64,000 nucleotides of DNA from Metaphire vulgaris. Its lineage: Eukaryota > Annelida > Clitellata > Crassiclitellata > Megascolecidae. This document shows positions 22,139-32,600 of this stretch, piece after piece. Location: positions 8,685,245 to 8,749,244 of the forward strand of contig CM030868.1 of NCBI GenBank assembly GCA_018105865.1. The letters run 5' to 3'. Each line of letters begins with the position of its first letter. The first letter of the stretch is position 1. Both the position numbers and the translations under genes were made by a program. Under the pieces are notes generated by a model. The model worked only from the letters and a program-made list of their open reading frames with translations. It searched no databases and was not told the DNA's origin.

Positions 22139-23023
22139 TAGGGATGTGCGGGTATACCCGTACCCGCGGGTACGGGTATACCCTCCACCGGGGTGCCCCC
22201 TATTGAGAGGTAGTTGGGACCCTATACTTAATGCACATTTTGGCCCCCATGATTAGAAGTTGCCCCCAACGGCCCCCACTTGCCAAATCCTAGAGCCGCC
22301 ACTGCACATTTTTCGGGTACGGGTCGGGTATACGGATACGTATAGCGGCTACGGGGTATACCGTTTTTACCCGAAAAATTATATTTTCATTTCTCACTAC
22401 TATAGCAAATTAGCAATGCAGTAATAGAAAAATAATATTGAGTAAAGTGTATTAGTATAACTTGTATATCGCGTTCAGTTTGTCAGACAGCATGCATTTT
22501 ACTTACTGAAAACATAAAGGAAATACAGATGACGTAATCTGACATCATCAGTAATAAATCTATAATGGCGTCCTCTGACTCCTCCAAGGACTCTTCGACC
22601 GAGAAAGTTCTTCTGGTAAAGTTTTGTGGTTTAACTTGAGCTCTAATGCCTGATCATAGATAAATGATATCTAATAAATATTTTAAACAAGCCCATTCAT
22701 GTCGGCTTAGGCTAGCTGACTGATTATCCTGATTCCTAAGTACTAGATTTGTCCTAATCTAAACATGCGTGCTATTTACAATGAATAGTTATCCCAATTT
22801 CGTAGCCCCTATTTCACTGTTGCCTCTCTATAGTCTCTATGAACGGTACTGGTCCAAAATTCCAAATCCAAAAAACTCCAAATTCCAACCAATGTCGGGT
22901 TTGGGTACACAGCTTACGGGTACGGGTCGGGTAGGGTATAGCGCTAGCGGGTACGGGTAGGGTAAAAAAGTTTTTCCACGGGTACGGGTAGGGTATGCAT
23001 TTTGCTGTACCCGCACATCTCTA
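22139..23023. mobile_element. hAT-type motif-array element (GGGTAC family), copy 2
   Basis: 885 bases, ends TAGGGATGTGCGGGTA / TACCCGCACATCTCTA, perfect flanks CCCCCCAC (22131-22138, 23024-23031). GGGTACGG arrays near both ends; interior as in copy 1. No transposase. Interrupted by a CAGTGGCGGC-family MITE fragment. Confidence 0.9.
22183..22310. mobile_element. CAGTGGCGGC-family MITE, left-truncated
   Basis: Shares ccaccggggtgccccctattg, a gggaccctatacttaatg block, ggcccccatgattagaagtt and the right end ctagagccgccactg with the complete copy at 56321-56512. The first ~12 bases are missing, so no duplication is visible. Confidence 0.8.
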
Positions 23024-23031
23024 CCCCCCAC

Positions 23032-23753
23032 CCGTATGCAAAATCCTAAATTCCAACCCCCTCCTCCCTCAGAGCCCACGACCCTACATACTATATGGAT
23101 GGATCCCAACAGCAACATTTGACTAAAATAGTAATCTAAAATTCAGATATTGTCCATGAAAGTAACAAGGCTAGAGTAAAAAAATATATAGGATACGTGA
23201 GATAGCATCATATCAAAATAAAATTCACAACGGCGCGGTCGTAACGAAGGCCGCTACCGTCTGATACCATTGCTTCTGTGGTGAGGCAAATGTATTTAAT
23301 CGCAAGAATACGGTATGTAAGGCTCTGCCGACATACAATCTTGATTTATTTTGTGACCTAATTACAGTCTGTTCACAAATGGTAATATGACTGTATGACA
23401 TACATATGTTTAATTGTGCTTATAATAATTGACATTAATTGTAATGCGCTTGCTAACATTAATCGATTAGGCGCAATATAAATAGCTAATTAAATTAAAT
23501 TGACACACTACCATTGGCACGCTATGCCTCTGGATTTAGAGCAGTTCAATAGGATCTGTCCTGTGTGAGAGCCAGTGCTTTTTTGTGACGGGGCAGACGG
23601 GCCAATCCGGTACAGCATACCGGAAAACCCTGAAGCTAGTTTATCACTTTCTCATATCATAATGCTCAAAATCTGCAAATTTTACATTTTGTGTACTGGC
23701 AATTTTTTTTTAAAAAACACTAGTGAGAGAACCATTGGATGAGACAAGTTGTT
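23032..23753. other. Intergenic; LINE-tail-like block
   Basis: Around 23450-23500 gcgcttgctaac...ggcgcaatataaatagc followed by AATTAAATT units resembles a LINE 3' end. A solo repeat end ggcacgctatgcctctg lies near 23517. No gene seen. Confidence 0.45.
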
Positions 23754-24125
23754 TAGTGCTGTTACGGTTAACCGAACCGAAACCACGGTTTTTCGGTTAA
23801 AACCGAACCTGCGGTTTTGACCATGCAAATTTGGACGGTTATTTTTCGTAGAGAATAGCAAATACAATGCATGATTATGCACGACTTTAATTGCCAATAA
23901 TTTCTACATAAAAGTAAAGCTACATACAATTTACATCACTTTCTTATAGGCAGTGCTGCTGACTCATCACAGACATAACACAAAAACTACGCTTTCTCTA
24001 TTTTTAATGCTTAAAAGCTGTGCATTCTAGTGATGTTCAAAAAACCAAACCGAACCCGCAGTTTTTCGGTTAAAACCAAACCGAAACCAACCGAAATTGC
24101 ATGAGGTGAAACCGTAACAGCTCTA
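23754..24125. mobile_element. hAT-type MITE with AACCGAAACC motif array
   Basis: 372 bases, ends TAGTGCTGTTACGGTT / AACCGTAACAGCTCTA, flanks AAGTTGTT and AAGTTGTC (7 of 8). Motif copies such as GGTTAAAACCGAACC occur at both ends around an AT-rich core. Confidence 0.82.
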
Positions 24126-24939
24126 AAGTTGTCACGAAAGAAAATACAGTTACAGCATGTCAAATATTAAGTCAGACTACATCATTCCTACGTTAGATGA
24201 CTCGTGCTAGGACTACTGTATTTACTGATAGTCTCAAGAACTTTAGACCACATTATCCAAAAATACCTTGATCAAATATTTATAAAATTTGTCATCAGCA
24301 TAGACAGCTTTTACAGAGATTTTACATACAATCGTGCAACTTCACACTAAGTTCACAGATCTCTCATGCACCATTTTTATGTTACAAATTTTCAACATCT
24401 CACACTAAAATAAGAACATGATCTTGAATATACATTCATACTAACTCGATGCATACTGGTATTTATAAAAGGTATTTTTAAACATTGATCAAAAATTAAT
24501 AAAGACATATAGCACCAACACAAAAATGGTTTTAATAGGACCTTTGATCCTTCACAGTCATCTTCATAACCAGGAAAATCACTGCATAACAAGCAATTCT
24601 AATCCTCTCATCATTTGGAATTAAAACCAGAAATTGTTTCTTTGCACTGGATATGCATTTCAGTCTTGGAAAATATTACTTGCAAAGCAAAAAATCAATA
24701 AATGTTCAATCTATTTCTTACTGCTTAAACAGCAAAAATATTTAAGTCGTTTTATCTACATTTTTTCAAACTCTTCTCATTATAGCAATAATTAAAACAC
24801 AGACAATACAATCTTTATGTAAAATATTTTAGGAAATAGGAAGAGACTTTATTCAAATTTATAATATCTATATAATTTTAATCCAATATACATTTAACAA
24901 AGATGAAATATATTATTGAATTAAAATACAGATGTGAAA
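24126..24939. other. Intergenic AT-rich DNA
   Basis: No open frame or repeat family recognised on either strand. Confidence 0.5.
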
Positions 24940-25050
24940 TATAGTAGAACCCCGTTATATCGAAGTTCACGGGACCCTGATAAATACTTTGATAAATCCG
25001 AAGTTCAATAAATCTGATTCTGGGTCATCTGAAGTCAAAATTTAGGTTTC
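24940..25050. repeat. Solo pogo/Tigger-like terminus
   Basis: TATAGTAGAACCCCGTTATA followed by tcgaagttcacgggaccc matches the pogo-type terminal repeat seen at 27847-28831. No matching opposite end was found before 25740. Confidence 0.6.
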
Positions 25051-25738
25051 GGCAATTATAACAACTAAAATTTTGATTTTGTGTATTAACGAATGTTAAA
25101 AATAATAAGGTTTATCACTACATAAACAAATCAAATGCAACTTTTGAAATATAAACCGTAAACCACTTTTTAAAGTTTGAAATCTTTTTCTTTAAAGTTT
25201 CAATAATGAAATGTTGTTTATCAAATCTGGTGACTAATGAGGTCAAGCTGGCTGACCAGTCTTAGCTGGCAGTGAACTAACTCATTGACCCTGAGGACAA
25301 AGTACAGTAGTTAAAGTTTTACCAAGGAACAGAAGTCTGAATAAGAAAAGGAGGGAGGGGTCGAGGTCCTGCTGTGGATGATGGCTTTGTTTACAGGTAG
25401 ACTAAGACGGAAACCATGGCAGCGTTTTTGAATGGCTGCAAGCCAATCAAGACCAGTGCTTTTGAAAAATTCTCATGTTGCGGCCGACATGAAAGTTGTC
25501 GTAATGGTTATGGCTTTAGTTACCAATCAGTTAAGATGACGCTTGTAAGAAAACATTTTCATTGAATTACATTACACCGATTACAGTACACTATTCACCA
25601 CTGCTCTGACTGATCTTTCCTGTTTGATCTGGCTGTAATTCGATTTGGATTTAGTGTACCATCGGCTGATGCACTGGGCATTATGATAATGGCGCAATAG
25701 AAGTTTATTGATTGAGTAGTCATTTGAACTTGTATTTA

Positions 25739-26215
25739 CATTTTAATATTTTAATTATTATTATTATTATTATTATTACAACGTACTGATTAATGTGGTA
25801 ACTCGTCCTAAAAGAACTGCGTGAACACATACAAAAACACAAGAAATCACAAGTAGCTCCTGTGGAATAACCAGGTTTTAAGCTTCTTTTTGAAGGTGTT
25901 GAGAGAAGGAGAGAGCTGCACAAATGGAGGCAGACAGTTCCACGCTCTCAACGCGGCAACAGGGAACACACGGTCACCGACAGTTCGAAGGCGCAACCTT
26001 GGGACGACCAGTGAGGTGGAACGGGCAGATCTCAGGTGTTGCCGACCTTCCAAGTATGCAGGGCCGACACCGTTCAGGCATCGGTAAGCTAATAATGCGA
26101 GCTTGAAGTGGATTCTTTCTGGCGCTGATAGCCAGTGCAAATTACGAAGCGATGGAGTTACGTGTTCACCTGGTGGAATATGGCAGATCATACGAGCAGC
26201 AGACATAGTTTAGTT
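25739..26215 (-). mobile_element. LINE family 3, 3' fragment
   Basis: On the minus strand reads EHVTPSLRNLHWLSAPERIH, a YRCLNGVGPAYL block, TVGDRVFPVAA and FKKKLKTWLF, the RT C-terminus of family 3 (compare 42.7-43.0 kb). The 3' UTR has gtgttcacgcagtt and ends in (AAT)n (25755-25779 on +). 5'-truncated. Confidence 0.88.
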
Positions 26216-26401
26216 CACCGTAGTCTCTGTCTAATTATATAAAATTTATAATAAATTTTTTTACATCTACGCGACCCAGTAACTAACCCACAGTTTGAAA
26301 AGTATTGATCTAGACCACGAAAGAAGCATTGTATAGAAGTCACCTACGTGTAAATGATATTAAATGTAAATTAGTTGATTGTCTGCATATCCACATTATC
26401 C

Positions 26402-27575
26402 ATTATTAGGCTTAAGAAATCTTTCAGTGTGGGTGGTTCCTCCTTGCAGTGGATAGCCAGCTATCTCTCCGACAGAGTGCAATCAGTAACGTATGGTGGG
26501 AAACTCTCTGTAGGGCGGAACTTTGGCTGTGGAGTTCCTGAAGGGTCAGTACTTGGCCCATTACTTTTCATTCTGTATACAGCTGACCTGAGATCCATTA
26601 TCGCGGCCTTTGGACTGGCACCCCATAGTTATGCTGATGATAGCCAGATTTACTCGTCCTGCCTCCCTTGCAAGGTGGAGGCGCTGCGGGAACGGTTCAT
26701 CGAGTGTTTAGCCACTGTCTCGAAGTGGGCAGAAGAAAATCGGTTGGCTCTTAATGTTGGAAAAACCGAATTTCTATGGGTCAGCACCCCTCGGTGAAGG
26801 ACGCTGGTGAGTTGCAAACCATTCATGATGGGTGGCGTTCCCACTGTCCCCTCTGAATGTGTGCGGCTGTTGGGTGTACTCTTTGATGGGACTCTGTCAT
26901 TTGAACCATACTTAAATTATGTGATCAGGCGATGTTACTATCAATTGAGAAGAATCCGATCAGTCCAGCGATATCTGCCTGTATCCAGAGTGGTACACTT
27001 GGTCCAGGCCTTGGTGCTAACAAGGATTGACTATTGTAATAGTATCCTGTGGGGCCTCCTGGTCAACAAACTGGATCGCCTGCAGTCTGTTCTTAACCTT
27101 TCAGCGAGGATTGTGTTCGGATGTCGCTGGTGTGAACACGTTACACCACTTCTCAGGGATCACCTTCATTGGCTTCGAGTCCCTGAGCGGATTGTGTTCA
27201 AGAGATGCTGGCTGATGTACAGAGCGCTGCATGACCCATGCTGTCCAGAATACCTTGCCTCTCTTGTAAAGAGACTGCAGTGTAATGACAGGAGATCATC
27301 GCTCCGTTCGAGTCGTAGGGTTAAACTTTATGTTCCTCCTCCATCCAAGACTGCTAAGTTTGGAGAGAGATCCTTCACTCGGGGTAATCCTATCTTGTGG
27401 AACTCTCTTCCCGATGAAGTCACCATGGTTGACACTGCTGAGCACTTCATCAAGAGCCTAAAGACCATCTGTTTAGGTTGGGGTATAGTTGTTGAAATGT
27501 CAAAGCGCTTTTGTTGTAGCTCAGCCTTGTTACAGCGCTATAGAAATTGTCCATGAATGAATGAATGAATCCAGC
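26402..27575 (+). mobile_element. L2-like LINE (family 2), 3' half with (ATGA)n tail
   Basis: Reads WIASYLSDRVQSV, GVPEGSVLGPLLFILYTADL, motif C SYADDSQIYSS, NRLALNVGKTEFLWVS, then after one stop/frameshift near 26797 LVQALVLTRIDYCNSILWG, LHWLRVPERI and NPILWNSLPDEVT. The 3' UTR tcaaagcgcttttgttgtag is followed by ATGA repeats, the classic L2-type tail. No endonuclease. Motif C (ADD) is intact. Confidence 0.88.
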
Positions 27576-27712
27576 CATAGGCGTAAACTTGGATGAAAAA
27601 GTGGGGGCGTGGGGCAACCTAGATGCCTTTCCCTTTCCTTAGCCTACCATCTCAAAAAGTGGGGGGAGGGAGCTCGACAAGCCTAACGGCCTGATAAAAG
27701 TTTACGCCTCTG
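27576..27712. mobile_element. Small hAT-type MITE
   Basis: 137 bases, ends CATAGGCGTAAACTT / AAGTTTACGCCTCTG, flanks AATCCAGC and TATCCAGC (7 of 8). Inserted at the tail of the preceding LINE. Confidence 0.75.
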
Positions 27713-27846
27713 TATCCAGCGGTGAGGAGAATACCACTTGAGGAACTATGACTGAAGTCAGCAGCTGGCTGATAAGTATAAGGCAGGAGAAATTAATAGC
27801 CAATAGCAGGCTAAACAAAGATTGACAAGTTGCCCAAAGTCAAATA

Positions 27847-28831
27847 CAGTAGATTTCCATTACATCGAAGCTCAAGAGACCATGATAGTATGATATATCC
27901 GAAAGGTTTTTGATCAACAGGGACTGACAAACAACTTGATATAAGCAGACTTGTGATCTCGAGACCCAAGGTCTCGAACTCGAGTGCACTCGAGTTTGCC
28001 CAAAGAAGGTCTTGGTCTTGGCTCGAGACCACAGGGGTAAAGTCTTGGTCTTGGCTCGAGACTTTGGGCCAAAAGTCTCGAGTTTTGGAAAGTCTCGAGT
28101 TCTCACAGAACTCGAGACCTGGTTGAAGTCTCGAGATCTCATTAACTCGAGACCTGGCTCTCCATAATAAATGGCAACCTCATCAAATTACTTATGTCTA
28201 TGCACACACACGCAAATAAAAGCGCACAAGTCTTATAGCGCAATTACATTTTATAGAACACGTAAAGCACATTTACACCTTATCGAAAACGAAGATGGAA
28301 CATAATGAAAAAACTAAAATAGAATACTGTAAATAGAAATTTAGAATGAAAAAGAACAATTTAAGAAGGAAGTTATATGAAATATGTATTGTCTCTATGT
28401 AGCCTTCAATGGAATTTCTTCAGTGTTTACGGACTACTTTCAGTTACGCCGTTCACACCCACGTCAATTCAAACATATTGGTACAAATTCGCATAATATT
28501 TTGATGTGTACCGGTATGTAAAAATCTATAAATATGTCGCTAAGTTTGGGACTTGAGAGCAAAATGTTGGAAGGTCTTGGTCTTAGTCTCGAGACCAGAG
28601 GGGTAAAGTCTTGGTTTTGTTCTCGAGACCTTTTCAAAAGTCTCGTTAACAAGACTGAATATAAGCGAGATTTTGAAATAAGTGAGTTTGATATATCAGT
28701 GTCTCTTTTGTACCTAGTGTCTCTTTTGTATCTACAGTGTATTAACACTGTGTTGGGCGGGACCTACGCTCAAACTTCAATATAAGCGGGATTCGATATA
28801 AGCGGGATTTCGATATAACGGGATTCTACTG
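27847..28831. mobile_element. pogo/Tigger-like MITE, interrupted
   Basis: Ends CAGTAGATTTCCATTACATC / ATATAACGGGATTCTACTG with TA on both sides (27845-27846, 28832-28833), the Tc1/mariner-pogo signature. Only ~270 bases belong to it; a 712-bp hAT-type element fills the rest. No transposase. Confidence 0.82.
27946..28657. mobile_element. hAT-type MITE with GGTCTCGAG motif array
   Basis: Ends CAGACTTGTGATCTCGAG / ...GTTAACAAGACTG, flanks GATATAAG and AATATAAG (7 of 8), inserted in the pogo-like MITE. TCTCGAGACC and TCTTGGTCTTGG repeats lie at both ends around an AT-rich core. It resembles the 15467-15904 element in layout and terminal CAGACTTG. Confidence 0.8.
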
Positions 28832-28833
28832 TA

Positions 28834-29526
28834 AGAGCTTAATATTTTAGGAATCGTTGTCAAAATGACACAAACTAATTCATCTTAACCTTTGAATAAA
28901 TATTCATTTTTCCAGGTTCATCGTAGAATCCACAGAAAATCATGGGGCAGATAATACATAGTTATTGCTACAAAATACGCCACAGTATGTTCTAGGATGT
29001 CCTTATGCCAATTTGTCATTAAAAAATTTCCAAATAATTTCCACAAAAGATTGCAGTAACTAGGTTGTGAGGTGCCAACATTTTTACTTTCTATTTTAAC
29101 ACTTTAGTGGCAATACTTACATTAGCCAGACTCAACTGTTTCATAATGTAACTTAATGCAAATGAATTATGTGTACACTCAACACCAGAGTCCTACCAAT
29201 ACCAAACACGACATGCTCAATGCACAAGACATCTGAGCATACCATAATAAATGATTTAAGCAAATACTTAACAGCATTTGCTTTATTAGATCTTTAATTT
29301 GGAAGCTGTCAATTTGGAAGCACAAAACTATTATAAAAGTATTTATATTGTGGCCAAAACAAATTCATCACACAAACCCTGTAGATCGGGAAAAGGTCAC
29401 CAGAGAACCAGCAAGTACTCAGAAATGGCTACAGAACTAGTCAGAAATTATCCTACCATATTCACAATTTTAAATGACACTTCATCAATCTACCATGCTT
29501 CTCTGTGAACTGTATATAAAGATGTC
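28834..29526. other. Probable 3' UTR/flank of TMEM165 and intergenic DNA
   Basis: Downstream of the TMEM165 stop (minus strand). A minus-strand AATAAA at 29282-29287 is a plausible polyadenylation signal about 240 bases past the stop. Nothing else recognised. Confidence 0.45.
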
Positions 29527-29603
29527 CTAGTCATGATCGTCGGGTTCAATGAAAAGTGCTGAGAGTGCAAATATCAAGAAGACAATTCCTCCAATCAGAT
29601 GAA
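29527..29603 (-). CDS. TMEM165: TMEM165 exon 7: last helix and stop
   Basis: 77 bases from acceptor ctttgcag|tt (29604/29603) to stop (29527-29529). Encodes HLIGGIVFLIFALSALFIEP and DDHD; the human end is IGGIVFLAFAFSALFISPDSGF. The preceding intron is 5.7 kb and contains the gypsy-like element. Confidence 0.93.
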
Positions 29604-32600
29604 CTGCAAAGAAAGTACCGGTACACAAGAATAGTCACACAACAGCTTCAAACTACGTTAGAACACAGCTGCAATGCATTCAGTTTGTAGACAATTATCC
29701 AATAAACACACCACCTGTTTAATATGACCTTTAAGGGCTATTTTAAAAAACCATTCAAAATGTGTAGAGTAAACAGAATCGAATACATGGATCTATACAG
29801 AGGTGTAGCATCCCAATGGCTATTATGGCTCTAGCCATGGGCGGCACACATGATGGGGGTGGCAAATTTTGGAAGCGACCCTTTTTGTGTTTGTAGGGTT
29901 GTTGAGGAGTTTTTGGCGAAGGTGAAGCGGGCGGAAAAATGTAGAAGGGGCGCCAAATTCAGAGACGACGACCTTTTTTGCTTGTCGGGTTGTGTTGGAG
30001 TTTTAGAAGGGGCGGCAAAATTTAGAAGGGGCACAAATTCAGCGGCGACAACCCCTTTTTTTTTGCTTGTCAGGTATAATAAGAGCAAATTGGGGCGGCA
30101 TTTTTTCCAGGATCCATGGGCGGCACAAGTGCACGCGATGCCACTGGATCTATAGAGTAGAAATTATGTGACCTTAAAAAATTGGCTCAATGATTTTGAC
30201 GTTAACAAAGCATACCAAAGGGAGCTGCTGGATAATAGTAATATTTCCTAAAGTGACTAAAATGTCTGAAAATTTGTCCAAAATACATGAGATTTTAAAC
30301 AATGTTCCTAACATTGTTTACAAAAACACTTGACAAGTCAACATGTAGAATACTATTCTTCATTTGGAAACACAAACAATAAATATTTAATCTTGAAAAT
30401 AGTACACATAAATTATGAAATAATAAAATCAAATGTTTTAAAATTATGAATACCAACTACCACTGCCTACAAGTCCAATCTAATCTAGTCTAATCTTAGA
30501 CCTCTATAGCATCATTTCATAATGCATTGAAGCATCAGCCAAAGGCACAAAAATCACAATAGCCAAAGATACAAGTAAAATCTAGGAAACCAGGCTGAAC
30601 AACCAGATAACAGTCAATGGTGAATAAGTACCATATTTTTGTGCATATAAGACACGTGTTAAACAATGTTTTACACCAGGGGTGTCAAACTCATTTCATA
30701 TGGTGGCCACAAAAGTCTTTGTTGTTGTCGCGGGCCGGATTTGTAGATAACATCAACATGAAATACAGTAGGCCTACTAAACAGAACAGCATGCATACAG
30801 TGCCGCTCATAAGTCTCGCATCACCCACCTGAAAAAGCTATTTATGGTCTTTCTTGACTTGTCCTTTCAATCCTACATCATAATTCCATATTATTATATA
30901 CCAATTTGTTTTTTTATTCAATTCTGCACCCATTTCCGCAATCAGTTTGTCTCTTTTATGAACTGTCCAATTGATTTTTATGCATGGAAGTGCTAGAGTC
31001 GGATTCTGCATAAAACTGGATTCGAAATCATCCAATGAACCTATGTCTTTCTCAACCAATTGAAGCATCAAATCCCACAGCCAATCACTGCGTGACAATT
31101 CGGTTAGTCAATGTTTCATAGCCAATTACTTTTATTAGCACCGAGTATTAATTCTGTGATGGTAATGTCACTTGAATCACAGGCAATGATTAGCATCTTG
31201 GCATGGAGAAGAAATCGCTCTTTCTTTCAACGGAGGACCGGATCCGGATCATTGCTTTGCACCAGGAAGGGTATTCCAGTCGACTTGTTTATTATCAAGT
31301 TTTTCTATTATCAATGATTCTTTGAAATAATAAATGATCAACCCCATTTTTTTAAGTCAAATTTCTTGCATTAGCCACATAAAATTTGCTACCGTGACGA
31401 CCTCACAGATAGGTCAACCCCATTTTTTGGTCAAAAATTATGTAATTTGCTATGACGTATAAGTCGACAAGGAAATTTAGGATCTTACAGATTTCTTGAA
31501 TTGCCTAATAATAGCCGATCTACACTGAAATTGAGTCAACAGACGGTTGCTCCCCTTTCCCAAATGTGTCCAAGCTGTTTACAGGTCAAAAGTAGGCCTA
31601 TTTGCGGTGCACAAAACCTGTGTCTTATACTTGGGTGTGTCTTATATTCACGAAAATATGGTAGATAAGACAGATCATAAAGATAGGTATTTAATCTTGG
31701 TCTTAAATTTCACAGTGAATTTAGAGTGCAAACATGCTGAGTCAATGAGTTCCAGGATCTAATGCAGATAGTCATTATTTATTTCTTTGCGCCGAGAGTT
31801 TGAAAAGAGGTAGCTAGGTTCCTAGTAATAAAGAGTTTTGTATACCATGAGGCAGATTTTGAAGTGTCTTCTCTTTAATGGGAAGAGACTGTGGAGACAT
31901 TTATAAACTGGCTTTATGTGTTTACACTTTGGAGTTTTAGATAATCATACCAGTAAATTTTGAACTCTTTGGAGTTTAGCAAGGTTGGATTTGGAGATGC
32001 CAAAAAGAAGGAAGTGGCAATAAACAAGACAACCAGACATTAAGGCATTTAATGCCAAGAGCATTAGCACTGGTTTATAAAGAAATTTCTTAATACAATA
32101 TATCAGCAAATCATGAAGGTGATAATGAGCTAATTTGCAGATGGTGTTGTGAGAGGCGGTATCTTACTTACTATATGTGTTAGATTTAGAGTCTTTGGCT
32201 GGACTTGTTCTCTCGCTGTTTGGTTTTGTGGGACATTAGAGCTTAAGCGAGAATAAAATCATTTAATCGACTTAATCCTCTCGTTTTCTACCACACCGCG
32301 CTCCGAGCCTCCAACATTATGGGGGCTCGTTGAGTTTATAAGGGAACTCTCGCATTATTTTTGATTGAAGAGCGTTTTTGACGAGTATTTTTGCGAAAAG
32401 TTGCGAACGTTGTGTGACATGTGCTCAAATTCTATGGAACTGCTGCTGTGTGTTGGACCTGTTTTCGGTTCCAGAACGGTACTCTGTTGAAGTCTAGAGA
32501 CTGTTTTTGACGTCGGAAGTCCTTGTCTTCGTCCTCCAGTGGGCGTATTGTTCAGTGAAAAAATTTCTTTCGCCGTCCTTTTCGACTCTTGCACGGTTGA

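Noticed and set aside
15430..23030. Regular GGGTACGG arrays as a CRISPR or telomere-like array
   Set aside because: Units are short and irregular with no spacers; they sit inside TIR-bounded elements with 8-bp duplications, in an animal genome.
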